In this document: in pieces, positions 43,966 to 53,400 of the stretch
Layout: each line of letters opens with the position of its first letter
Position numbering within the stretch: the stretch's first letter is position 1
Assembly (NCBI RefSeq): GCF_002259605.1
Contig: NZ_MWWR01000003.1
Location: 124,001 to 188,000, forward strand
Direction: 5' to 3'
DNA: 64,000 bases
Source: Pseudoscardovia radai
Lineage (GTDB): Bacteria > Actinomycetota > Actinomycetes > Actinomycetales > Bifidobacteriaceae
Program-made: the position numbers and the translations under genes
Notes under the pieces: model-generated
What the model saw: only the letters and a program-made list of their open reading frames with translations
Told to the model about the DNA's origin: nothing
Database searches by the model: none

Positions 43966-44169
43966 TAGAGCGGCGTTCGGCTGCACATATGTATGTAAGT
44001 CGGGTTGGCAGGGTTCTGGATATGTGCGTTGGCACGTCTCCGATTATGAGCGATGTCGCCCGTTCCCCACTTTGTAAATATAACTAAATCGTGGTTAAGA
44101 TAATTGTGATTTACTTAGCATAACCGTCATCAAGCGCGTTCACCATCGGGGAGGAATGGGAGGTATATC

Positions 44170-45618
44170 ATGGCGCCATCGTTTGTAGGACGAGACAAGG
44201 AACTCGAAACCCTCGAAAACGCCTATGCCAAGGATGATTTCCAGATGGTCGTCATCTATGGGCGCCGTCGCGTGGGCAAAACCGCGCTGATCGATGCTTT
44301 CGTGGATGGCAAACCGACCATCTACTTCACCGCGAGCCAGCAGAACGCCGCGCTCAACCTACGCGATTTCAGCTCCTGCGTCATCTCCTTCTTCGGCCTC
44401 CCCGCATCGACGCCCGCTTTCGCCAGCTGGCGCGATGCGTTCGATTTCATCGTCGATAGGTCGCGCCAGATGCCGGGGGAACGCATCGTCGTCGTGTTCG
44501 ACGAATTCCCGTATGCCGCGGCTACGTCGCCGTCACTGCCCTCAGTGCTGCAGATCGCCATCGACCATGGGTTCTCGCGCTCGAACGTGATGATGATCCT
44601 GTGCGGAAGCAACCAAGGATTCATGGAAAGCGACGTGCTGGGAAGCAAAAGCCCGCTGTACGGGCGCCGGACCGCGCAGATGAAGCTTCGCCCCTTCGAC
44701 TATTACGATGCCGCCCGTCTCCTGCCCGCAACCGCCGGTCCGGAGGAGAAAATCAGATACTACGCCGCGTTCGGCGGAACGCCGTACTATCTCAGGCAGA
44801 TCGATCCGTCTCAGACCTTCGAACAGAACGTCATCCGGCTGTGCTTCAGCAACGCCGGCCTTCTGTACGAGGAGCCAATGATGCTCCTGCGTCAGGAGGT
44901 CCGTGACCCCGCCACGTACTACTCGCTTCTGCGGTCGATCGGGAACGGAGCCTCCACTCCCAAACAGATGGCGGAGAAGAGCGGAATCGATGCGCAGTCG
45001 GTGGGCGTCTACCTGCGCACCCTTGTCGGACTGGGCATCGTGGAACGCACCGTGCCGTTTGGGGAGAACCCGGAAAAATCCCGGCGCGGGCGGTACCGCA
45101 TCGCTGATCCGTTCTTCGCCTACTGGCACCAGTTCGTCGCGCCCTATGCGGGGCTTATCGAGACGGGCAACGGCGAGAGCGCGGCTCGGCGCGTGGCCTT
45201 CGGAGAGGTTTTCGATACCTACGTGGGCATGGAGTTCGAATCCGTCTGCATGCAGTGGGTGCTGAAGGCGAGCCGCGAAAACAAGCTTGGGATGCTCGTG
45301 TCGCGCGCCGGCAAGTGGTGGGGTTCGAATCCCGTGGCGCATGAGCAGACCGACATCGATGTGGTTGCGGCTGACGATTTCGACAAGGTGCTTCTTCTGG
45401 GCGAGTGCAAGTGGCGCAATTCGTTCAACGAAAGCTCCGCGATCGAGGCCTTGCGCGGGCGCATCGGACTGGTGGATGGTTCCTTCGGCCGTACCCGGCT
45501 TGCGGTTTTCTCAAAGAGGCGTGTGTCCACGGCGACGCGAGAGAAATACGCCGCCGACCGCGACATGATATTCCTTGATGCCGGCGATTTGTTCGACGAC
45601 GGGTATGCTGCGTCCTGA
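44170..45618 (+). CDS. AAA ATPase with DUF234 nuclease-like C-terminus
   Basis: A 482-residue protein of the archaeal-type ATPase/DUF234 family. The N-terminal P-loop domain has GRDKELETLE, Walker A (YGRRRVGKTALI), Walker B (RIVVVFDEFPYA) and a sensor-like MMILCGSNQGFM. A winged helix (SGIDAQSVGVYLRTLVGLGI) follows, then the DUF234 domain with a PD-(D/E)XK-like pattern: TDIDVVA, then LLGECKWR. Function is unknown; members are patchily distributed and suspected of acting on DNA. The upstream 80 bases (44075-44150) are strikingly A+T-rich for this genome. The gene sits alone between 155-bp direct repeats, which suggests acquisition. GGAGGAATGGGAGGTATATC provides the ribosome site. Confidence 0.88.
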   Translation: MAPSFVGRDKELETLENAYAKDDFQMVVIYGRRRVGKTALIDAFVDGKPTIYFTASQQNAALNLRDFSSCVISFFGLPASTPAFASWRDAFDFIVDRSRQMPGERIVVVFDEFPYAAATSPSLPSVLQIAIDHGFSRSNVMMILCGSNQGFMESDVLGSKSPLYGRRTAQMKLRPFDYYDAARLLPATAGPEEKIRYYAAFGGTPYYLRQIDPSQTFEQNVIRLCFSNAGLLYEEPMMLLRQEVRDPATYYSLLRSIGNGASTPKQMAEKSGIDAQSVGVYLRTLVGLGIVERTVPFGENPEKSRRGRYRIADPFFAYWHQFVAPYAGLIETGNGESAARRVAFGEVFDTYVGMEFESVCMQWVLKASRENKLGMLVSRAGKWWGSNPVAHEQTDIDVVAADDFDKVLLLGECKWRNSFNESSAIEALRGRIGLVDGSFGRTRLAVFSKRRVSTATREKYAADRDMIFLDAGDLFDDGYAAS

Positions 45619-45677
45619 TACGTACGCGATGCGGGGTGGCGGCGGGGTCTCTTCTGTGTCTCTTGTGCCTCCGTTGT

Positions 45678-45832
45678 AACAGTGGTGCGGGTTGCGTACA
45701 TTATTCGACGATGCCGGGCCTCCGGGGGTCTGTTTCCGTCCGAAAGCCGTACCGCCGTTGTTGGAGAGGGGCCGGTTTGGCGCGAAATGGCGTTGGGCGG
45801 GTGTGGCGGCACCCGCTTTGGGCGGTTTCGGT
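45678..45832 (+). repeat. 155-bp direct repeat, right copy
   Basis: Partner of 43716-43870, starting 60 bases past the ATPase stop. Differences are limited to about six substitutions. Confidence 0.9.
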
Positions 45833-45975
45833 GGGTTTGGGGTCGTCTGGGTGGCCGAAATGGCGTTCGGCGGGTGTGGTGGCACCCACTTTATGCGGTT
45901 TGGGGTTGGTTTTCGACGATTTTCCCAGCGAAATGGGCTTCGACGGGTGTGGCGGCACCCACTTTAGACGATTTC
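45790..45975. repeat. 73-bp hairpin repeat, array 3 (three units)
   Basis: Cores begin near 45797, 45870 and 45943 (73-base period): GCGGGTG-TGGCGG-CACCCGC, GCGGGTG-TGGTGG-CACCCAC and ACGGGTG-TGGCGG-CACCCAC, separated by GGTTTTCGACGATTTTCCC-type sequence. Confidence 0.9.
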
Positions 45976-45996
45976 AGGCTCCGCCGCCGCTCCACG

Positions 45997-46019
45997 CCGG
46001 CCGATTCGCAATCGGCCGG
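45997..46019. terminator. Perfect hairpin before the ileS leader
   Basis: CCGGCCGATT and AATCGGCCGG form a 10-bp stem with loop CGC. There is no T-run. It probably insulates the ileS promoter from upstream transcription. Confidence 0.5.
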
Positions 46020-46042
46020 GGGCATAGTCCCGCCGGCGGTGG

Positions 46043-46308
46043 TATCATGACGCCTGTAAAAGGCAACGATCCGTTATCAGCGGGGAGCCTTCGGAAGAAC
46101 GGAATCCGTAAATCGTTGCGGAACCCCAGTAGAACCGACGGGACCGGCCCGACACAGCCGGACGCAAGCGGTCGCGCACGCACCCGGCGGCATCGGTCGA
46201 ACCCGAGCCAGCCCGGCGGCGGCACGGCAAGCGAGGTGGTACCGCGGCGCGGGCCCAGGCCCATGTCGTCCTCGTGGCAATGTCAACCAGCCAGTCGAGG
46301 AGATTTAA
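46043..46308 (+). promoter_or_regulatory. T-box riboswitch (isoleucine, translational) and promoter of ileS
   Basis: A -10-like TATCAT (46043-46048) starts a ~255-nt leader. Stem I is GCAACGAT (46063-46070) with ATCGTTGC (46112-46119), extended by CCGTT/AACGG, leaving a 3' bulge that contains ATC (46104-46106), an isoleucine specifier. The T-box is AGGTGGTACCGCG (46234-46246); its TGGT complements the ACCA end expected of tRNA-Ile. TCCTCG (46269-46274) can pair with CGAGGA (46296-46301), which covers the ileS ribosome site. No T-run terminator is present, so control is by ribosome access, as known for actinobacterial ileS T-boxes. Uncharged tRNA should open the site. Confidence 0.88.
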
Positions 46309-49300
46309 GTGAGCGAAACCACCGATCACGTGTATCCCAAGGCATCCCTCGGGCAGGAGGGCGCCAGCGTCGCCCCGAACCCGAGCTTCCCTGACATGGA
46401 GGAGAAGGTCCTCCGGTACTGGGATGCCGACAACACGTTCAAGAAGTCCGTGGACCGCCGTGAGACCGGCGACCACTCCCAGAACGAATTCGTGTTCTTC
46501 GACGGCCCGCCGTTCGCCAACGGCCTGCCGCACTACGGCCACCTGCTGACCGGCTACGCCAAGGACGTCATCCCGCGCTACCAGACCATGAAGGGCCGCA
46601 AGGTCAACCGCGTGTTCGGCTGGGACACGCACGGCCTGCCCGCAGAGCTCGAGGCGCAGAAGGAACTCGGCATCGACTCCGTCGACGACATCAAGAAAAT
46701 GGGCATCGCGAAGTTCAACGACGCCTGCCGCGCCTCCGTGCTCAAGTACACCAACGAGTGGCGCGAGTACGTGCACCGCCAGGGCCGCTGGGTGGACTTC
46801 GACAACGGCTACAAGACTCTCAACACCACCTACATGGAATCCGTGATGTGGGCCTTCAAGCAGCTGTACGAGAAGGGCCTGGCCTACAAGGGCTACCGCG
46901 TGCTGCCGTACTGCCCGAAGGACCGCACCCCGCTGAGCAACCACGAGCTGCGTATGGACGCCGACGTGTACCAGGACCGCCAGGACACCTCCATCTCCGT
47001 GGCCGTCAAGCTGCGCGACGAGGACGCGTACATCGTGTTCTGGACCACCACGCCGTGGACCGTTCCCGGCAACCTCGCCATCGTGGTCGGCGCCGACATC
47101 GACTACGTCGAGGTCGAGCCCACCGAGGGCAAGTTCGCCGGCAAGCGCTTCTACATCGGCAAGCCGCGCCTCGAGGCCTTCTCCAAGGAACTCGGCGAGA
47201 ACTACGCCGTCGTGCGCGAACTCAAGGGCTCCGAGCTCGAGGGCCGCACGTACTGGCCGGTGTTCCCGTACTACGCCTCCGACGCGCAGCTGGCCGAGGG
47301 CGGCACGCCCGGTCCGCACGCCTTCACGATTTACACGGCCGACTACGTCGACACCGTCGAGGGCACGGGAATCGTGCATCAGGCGCCCTATGGCGAGGAC
47401 GATATGGCGACGCTCAACGCCAAGGGCATCAAGAGCGTCGACTACCTCGACGAAGGCTGCGTCTTCACCGCGGAATGCCCCGAATACGAGGGCCAGTACG
47501 TGTTCGACGCCTCCAAGTCCGTGCTGCGCGACCTTCGCAACGGCACCGGCGCGCTCGCGTCGATTCCCGAGGACCGCCGCGCCCTGCTCTTCCAGGAGAA
47601 GAGCTACGTGCACAGCTACCCGCACTGCTGGCGCTGCGGCACGCCGCTGATTTACAAGCCGGTGTCGAGCTGGTTCGTGTCGGTCACGAAGATCAAGGAC
47701 CGCCTGCTCGAGCACAACCAGGAGATCAACTGGATCCCATCCAACGTCAAGGACGGACAGTTCGGCAAGTGGCTCGAGAACGCGCGCGACTGGTCCATCA
47801 GCCGCAACCGCTTCTGGGGCAGCCCGATCCCCGTGTGGGTGAGCGACGACCCGAAGTATCCGCGCGTCGACGTGTACGGCTCGCTGGACGAGCTCAAGGC
47901 CGACTTCGGCGACTATCCGCGCGATGACAAGGGCGAGATCAACATGCACCGCCCGTACATCGACCGCCTGACGCGCCCGAACCCGGACGACCCGACCGGC
48001 AAGAGCCAGATGCACCGCATCACCGACGTCCTCGACTGCTGGTTCGAGTCCGGCTCCATGCCGTTCGCCCAGTTCCACTACCCGTTCGAGAACAAGGAGT
48101 ACTTCGAGCAGCACTTCCCGTGCGACTACGTGGTCGAGTACATCGGCCAGACGCGCGGCTGGTTCTACACCCTGCACATCATGGCCACGGCGCTGTTCGA
48201 CAAGCCCGCGTTCAAGAACGTCATCTGCCACGGCATCGTGCTGGGCTCCGACGGCCAGAAGATGAGCAAGCACCTGCGCAACTACCCGGATGTCAACGGC
48301 GTGTTCAACCAGTTCGGCTCCGACGCCATGCGCTGGTTCCTCATGAGCTCGCCGATCCTGCGCGGAGGCAACCTCATCGTGACCTCCGACGGCATCCGCG
48401 ACACTGTGCGCCAGATCATGCTGCCGCTGTGGAGCTCGTACTACTTCTTCACGCTGTATGCGAACGCCGCGAACGGCGGCAAGGGCTACGACGCGCGCCA
48501 TGTGCGCGCCGACGAGGTGGCCGGCCTGCCCGAGATGGACCGCTACCTGCTCGCGCGCCTGCGCAAGCTCGTGCTGGGTGTGGAGAAGGATCTCGACGAG
48601 TTCGACATCTCCTCGGCATGCGGCGAGGTGGGCGATTTCATCGACACCCTGACGAATTGGTACATCCGCAACGACCGCCAGCGCTTCGCCGACGGCGACA
48701 CGGACGCCCTCAACACGCTGTACACGGCGCTCGAGGTGCTCGGGCGCGTGATGGCGCCGCTCGCCCCGATGGAGACCGAGACCATGTGGCGCGGCCTGAC
48801 CGGAGGCGAGTCCGTGCATCTGGCCGACTGGCCGTTCCTCACCGAGGACGGCGCGGCCGACGCCCCCGCCACCGAGCTGGGCCAGACGCTCCAGGCCGAT
48901 GATGCGCTCGTGGACGCCATGGAGAAGGTGCGCGAGATCGTGTCCGCCACGCTCTCGCTGCGCAAGGCGGAGAAGATCCGCGTGCGCCAGCCGCTGAGCA
49001 AGCTCACCGTGGTGGTGGAGGACGTCGACGCCGTGGCTCCGTACGCCGACACGCTGCGCGGCGAGCTCAACGTCAAGGACGTGGAGTTCACGACCCTCGA
49101 GGACGCCGACGCCCATGGCCTGCGCGTCATCAACGAGCTGCGCGTCAATGCGCGCGTGGCAGGTCCGCGCCTGGGCAAGCAGGTGCAGTTCGCCATCCGC
49201 GCGTCCAAGTCCGGCGCGTGGCATGTGGCCGATGGTGTGGTGATGTGCGAGACGCCGAACGGCGACGTGGCGCTCGAAAGCGGCGAGTACGAGCTCATCA

Positions 49301-49635
49301 ACCGCGTGGAGGAGAAGAACGCGTCCGATTCCGACGACGTCGTTTCCTCGGCGCTGCCGACCGGCGGCTTCGTGCTGCTGGACAAGGCGCTTGACGACGA
49401 CCTGCTGGCCGAGGGCTATGCGCGCGACGCGATCCGCGCCACGCAGGACGCCCGTAAGTCCGCGGGCCTGCAGATCAAGGACCGCATCACGCTGACGCTC
49501 ACGGCTCCGGCCGCTGATGCCGCCAAGCTCGAGCGTTTCCGCGATCTCATCGCCTCCGAGACGCTGGCCGATGATGTCACGGTCGTGGCCGACGATTCTG
49601 CGTCCGAGCTGGGCGTCCAGGTCGCGAAGGCCTGA
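46309..49635 (+). CDS. ileS: Isoleucyl-tRNA synthetase (eukaryote-like type)
   Basis: A class I aminoacyl-tRNA synthetase of 1108 residues. The HIGH-type motif is LPHYGHLLTGYAKD, the KMSKS-type motif GQKMSKHLRN, and the editing domain (CP1) runs from about 200 to 400 with FWTTTPWTVPGNLA. It also has CWRCGTPLIYKPVSSWF and DCWFESGSMPFAQFHYPF. Length and KMSK-H place it in the larger, eukaryote-like group; bifidobacteria are known to be intrinsically mupirocin-resistant, which has been attributed to their IleS. GTG 46309 follows GAGGAG by 6 bases. Expression is controlled by the T-box upstream. Confidence 0.96.
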   Translation: MSETTDHVYPKASLGQEGASVAPNPSFPDMEEKVLRYWDADNTFKKSVDRRETGDHSQNEFVFFDGPPFANGLPHYGHLLTGYAKDVIPRYQTMKGRKVNRVFGWDTHGLPAELEAQKELGIDSVDDIKKMGIAKFNDACRASVLKYTNEWREYVHRQGRWVDFDNGYKTLNTTYMESVMWAFKQLYEKGLAYKGYRVLPYCPKDRTPLSNHELRMDADVYQDRQDTSISVAVKLRDEDAYIVFWTTTPWTVPGNLAIVVGADIDYVEVEPTEGKFAGKRFYIGKPRLEAFSKELGENYAVVRELKGSELEGRTYWPVFPYYASDAQLAEGGTPGPHAFTIYTADYVDTVEGTGIVHQAPYGEDDMATLNAKGIKSVDYLDEGCVFTAECPEYEGQYVFDASKSVLRDLRNGTGALASIPEDRRALLFQEKSYVHSYPHCWRCGTPLIYKPVSSWFVSVTKIKDRLLEHNQEINWIPSNVKDGQFGKWLENARDWSISRNRFWGSPIPVWVSDDPKYPRVDVYGSLDELKADFGDYPRDDKGEINMHRPYIDRLTRPNPDDPTGKSQMHRITDVLDCWFESGSMPFAQFHYPFENKEYFEQHFPCDYVVEYIGQTRGWFYTLHIMATALFDKPAFKNVICHGIVLGSDGQKMSKHLRNYPDVNGVFNQFGSDAMRWFLMSSPILRGGNLIVTSDGIRDTVRQIMLPLWSSYYFFTLYANAANGGKGYDARHVRADEVAGLPEMDRYLLARLRKLVLGVEKDLDEFDISSACGEVGDFIDTLTNWYIRNDRQRFADGDTDALNTLYTALEVLGRVMAPLAPMETETMWRGLTGGESVHLADWPFLTEDGAADAPATELGQTLQADDALVDAMEKVREIVSATLSLRKAEKIRVRQPLSKLTVVVEDVDAVAPYADTLRGELNVKDVEFTTLEDADAHGLRVINELRVNARVAGPRLGKQVQFAIRASKSGAWHVADGVVMCETPNGDVALESGEYELINRVEEKNASDSDDVVSSALPTGGFVLLDKALDDDLLAEGYARDAIRATQDARKSAGLQIKDRITLTLTAPAADAAKLERFRDLIASETLADDVTVVADDSASELGVQVAKA

Positions 49636-49706
49636 GGCGGCGCGTGACGCGACGATTGCGGCGGAGTGATGATTGTCGCCGTGTGTGACGCCGCGTGACG
49701 ATGAAC

Positions 49707-49746
49707 AGGGCCCCGATGCGCATCTGCGCGTCGGGGCCTTTGTGTT
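49707..49746 (+). terminator. Terminator of ileS
   Basis: GGCCCCGATGCGC pairs with GCGCGTCGGGGCC around ATCT (one mismatch or G-U) and is followed by TTTGTG then TTTTT. Confidence 0.8.
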
Positions 49747-49754
49747 TTTCCCTC

Positions 49755-49778
49755 ACAACACTGTGATGCTTTGCGGAC
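49755..49778 (+). repeat. Half copy of the ~80-bp palindromic repeat (copy C)
   Basis: CACTGTGATGCTTTGCGGAC matches the left arm of copies A and B. The right arm is missing. Confidence 0.55.
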
Positions 49779-49820
49779 CAGAGGCGTGCGATTCCCGATC
49801 CGGATTCCCCGCATGGCATC

Positions 49821-50037
49821 CAACGGTGCCTCTCGCTGGCACTGGGGTGGCCGGTGAGAGCGACTGTTGGGGGTGTCGTCGTTGGGAGTGCGTCGTTTTC
49901 CTTTCAACGGTGCCTCTCGCTGGCACTGGGGTGGCCGGTGAGAGCGACTGTTGGGGGTGTCATCGTTGGGAATGCGTCGTTTTCCGCCCAACAGTGCCTT
50001 TCACTGGCACGTGAGCGACCAGCGAGAGCCACCGTTG
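49821..50037. repeat. 49-bp palindrome array (three palindromes, two spacers)
   Basis: Three imperfect palindromes at 49821-49869, 49905-49953 and 49989-50037 start CAACGGTGCCTCTCGCTGG or a variant and end ACTGTTG/ACCGTTG. They are separated by two 35-bp spacers that are themselves ~90% alike, giving an 84-bp period. The arrangement resembles a bacterial interspersed mosaic element. Its period is a multiple of three, so a spurious repetitive reading frame runs through it. The rest of the 779-bp gap between ileS and the adhesin holds the ileS terminator and the adhesin promoter only. Confidence 0.85.
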
Positions 50038-50227
50038 AGTGAGTAAGCCCGCACCGTCGCCGCCCCATCGCCTGCCACCTCACCTGCCGTCCTCACACCC
50101 TCATCTCACCATGCGGACGCGGGAAGCGACGCCGGAGCCATCGTGGAACAAGAGCACAAAACCCCGGCGCGGTGCGCCTTCGCGCGATATTCCTCTGTGA
50201 GGAAGAACACACGGTTATGAGACGATT

Positions 50228-50255
50228 TTGAGAATACCGCGTGATACTGTATAGG
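50228..50255 (+). promoter_or_regulatory. Predicted promoter of the adhesin gene
   Basis: TTGAGA (50228-50233), 16-base spacer, TATAGG (50250-50255). Just downstream the leader has a GGCACCG-CACA-CGGTGCC hairpin. The leader would be ~150 nt. Confidence 0.4.
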
Positions 50256-50414
50256 CGCTGGGGCACCGCACACGGTGCCGCCTATCCAGCTTTGCGCTCC
50301 GTCCGCGTGCATTCCAGGCCGCGGGAGCGCCCACGGAGACCCGCCGCCCGAGGGATATGAGGGCGGCTGCAAGCTCCCATCGGAAGTATCGGTAAGAAGA
50401 CGGAAGAGTTTTTC

Positions 50415-53400
50415 GTGCACAAGTCAATGATTCGCCGCGTCCTTCTCATTGCGATCGCGGCGCTATGCGTTATGGCGACGGCCCTGTCCGGTTCCGTGAC
50501 GGGGGAGAGCACCCGTGCCACGGCCGTTCCTCCAAGTTCCACCGCTGACAGCGTCACGCGCGCGCTGACCATCCATGCATGGGGCAACGACGTGGCCGGC
50601 AACCCGCAGTACGACACATCCGTGTCCACGTCGACCGGCGAAAGCGTGCGCAAGGAGATCGCCGGCGCGCAGCTGACCCTGAGCACGGCGGACGGGTATA
50701 TCAAGAAAGACGATTCCTCCGCCGTGGACGTCACGATATCCTCCGACGGGCGCTCCGCCACGTGGACGAGCACGACCACGGCGCTGGTGCTGCAGGTGGC
50801 GGCGGGCTCCTACACGCTGCACGAAGACAAGGCATCGGACGGCTATTACTCCGCCGCCGACGTGACCTTCACCGTTCCCGAGGACACCACGACGGTAGAC
50901 ACGTCGAAGGACTGGCAGGCCATCAGCGAATTCCCCGTCAACGCCGACACCACGAACCCGTGGGAATACAAGGACGTCACGTGGACGAGCCGCCAGGCGA
51001 TCGCCACCACCGGCGACGGCAAGAGGGTCGACCCGCTTCCCTCGATTTCTGTCGCCGACGGCAGCGGAACATCGTCCGTCGTCTACTGCTACAACTATCT
51101 GAGCACGGCGCCGCGAGGCCCCCAGGCCTCCAGCGGCATGCAGTACACCCGGTACAACGAGACCGAGGGCTCCATCGCCATGCTCTGGACCAGCGCCGCG
51201 TATAGGCTCCAGTCCGATGCCTACGGCACCATCTCCGACTCCACGGAATTCGCGCGCCGCATCATGTCGGTCGCCACGCGCGGCTACCCGAACAACGCCA
51301 CCATCACGGCCAACAACCCCACCGACCTTCTGGCGGGCCTCGACGCAAACCAGCAGCGCATGGTCACCCAGCTCGCCGTGTGGCATTACACCGACGGCGG
51401 CTATGTCAACAAGTTCGCTCCAAGCTACTCCTTCGCGAACCTCGTCGACCCCACGACAGGCAACTACTACGGTTTCAACCAGGCCATGATCGACGCCTAC
51501 AAGAAGCTCATCGACCCGACCGGCTACACGCTCCAGGCCAGCGAGGCGCTCCAGTTGTACCAGCCGGGCTCCGAGGTGAAGAACTACCAGAACCTCCTGG
51601 GCACCGCCACCATCACACCGAATGCCATGGAGACGAGCATCGTCGACGATTCCATCGACTACTCCAAGAACCCCGCCACCGCCACCATCTCCGGCACGAA
51701 AACCATCAACGGCAAGACGCTGTCGCAGTACGGCACCACGGGTGATGACGCGACCGTCCGCAACCTGTTCGGCACCTTCGCCTTCCGCATCGCGTCCGAC
51801 ACGAACGCCCCGCTGCCCGACAGCGACACGGCCACGGTCGGCGCCGACGGAACGTTCACCTTCGGGCAGATTACCTATACCCAGCCGGGCACCTACGTGT
51901 ACTCGGTGGCCGAAATACCCGGAACCGACCCCGACGTCGGCTATGACAGCACGGCGCATACGGTGACCGTGCAAGTGACGAAGGGGACGGGCGCCGACGT
52001 CGGTAAACTCGTCTCCACGGTGACCTACGCCGACACCGGCGGCATCACCGTGAACAACGTGTACACCAAGGACGCCACGGCGCAGCTCGAAGTCACGAAA
52101 ACCATCGACGGCAAGACGCCCGCGCGCAATGCCTACGATTTCACCGTCACCGCGAACAACGGCGCACCCATGCCGGAGGGAACCCCCGCCGGCGGCTCGG
52201 CCGTCATCACCAACGATTCGCTGGGCAAGGCGATCCTGAGCCCCATCGTGTTCTCGAAGGCCGGCACCTACACGTATGCCATCACCGAGAACAAGCCCGC
52301 CGACGCCGACGCGGGCATCAGCTACGACACGGGCACGGTGACCGCCACCGTCACCGTGACGCGCAACGACGCCGCGAACGAGCTCGAGGCCTCCGTCTCC
52401 TACAGCAAGGACGCCGCGGACGGCACCGTCACCACGGGCCAGGGCGGCAACGCCTTCCAGAACACCACAATCGCCCCGAACCCGGTCGACGTCTCGATCG
52501 GCGCGAACAAGACGCTCGACGGCAAAACCGGCTTCGCACCCGATACCTTCTTCTTCACGCTGCAGGCCAACGCGCCCGACACGCCCATGTCGGCCGACCC
52601 GGCCGACAACGGCTCCGAACTCACCGTGTCCGCCCACAGCGACGGCACCATCCCCTTCGGCACCATCCGCTACACCGCCGAAGGCACCTACACGTACACG
52701 ATGATGGAAAGCAAGGGCGACGACGTGGGCATCGCCTACGATTCCTCCGTCGTGCTCGTGACCGTGACCGTGACACGAGACACCACCACCAACGACCTCC
52801 AGGCGAGCGTGACGTATTCGGCGAACGGATCGACGTCCTCCGACAAGCCAACGTTCAGGAATACCACGATTGCGCCGGGCGCCGTGAAGGACCACATCTA
52901 CTCCTCCAAGACGCTCGCCGGCAAGCCCGCCGCCAGCGGCCAGTTCTCCTTCCGACTCAACGCCGCCGACGGCACGCCGATGCCCGAATCGTGCACGCCG
53001 CAGACCGACCAGACCACGGGAACCATCTACTGCGACACGAACAACGGCGAGAACGGCGTCATCGACTTCGGCCCCATCGTGTATTCGGCCGAGGGAACGT
53101 ACACGTATGCGATCACCGAGAATGCGACGGGCGATCCGTCCATCGCGAAGGACACCGCGTCCCACGTCGTCACCGTCACCGTGACGCGCGACCCGGCCAC
53201 GAACACACTGAGCGACACGGTGACGTATGACGCGGGCGAGGCGCCCGCCGGCTTCTCGAACAGCTACGTCAAGGCCGTTCCCACCACGGCGCAGCTGCGT
53301 CTGACGAAGATGCTCGACGGAATCCCGGCCAACACGGCCGGCCAGTTCTCCTTCGAGCTGCACCCCGTCTCCACCGACGCCATCGACACCGAGGGCAACG

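Noticed and set aside
43583-46308. Prophage or integrative-element boundary at the direct repeats
   Set aside because: No integrase, tRNA target or phage gene accompanies the repeats; a simple repeat-flanked cassette explains the data.
49673-50014. Repetitive 113-residue reading frame
   Set aside because: The 84-bp repeat period keeps the frame open; there is no ribosome site or family match, and the DNA is explained by the palindromes.
49821-50037. Short CRISPR-like array of regularly spaced palindromes
   Set aside because: Only three units, and the two spacers are almost identical to each other; no cas genes nearby. It is an ordinary interspersed palindromic repeat.
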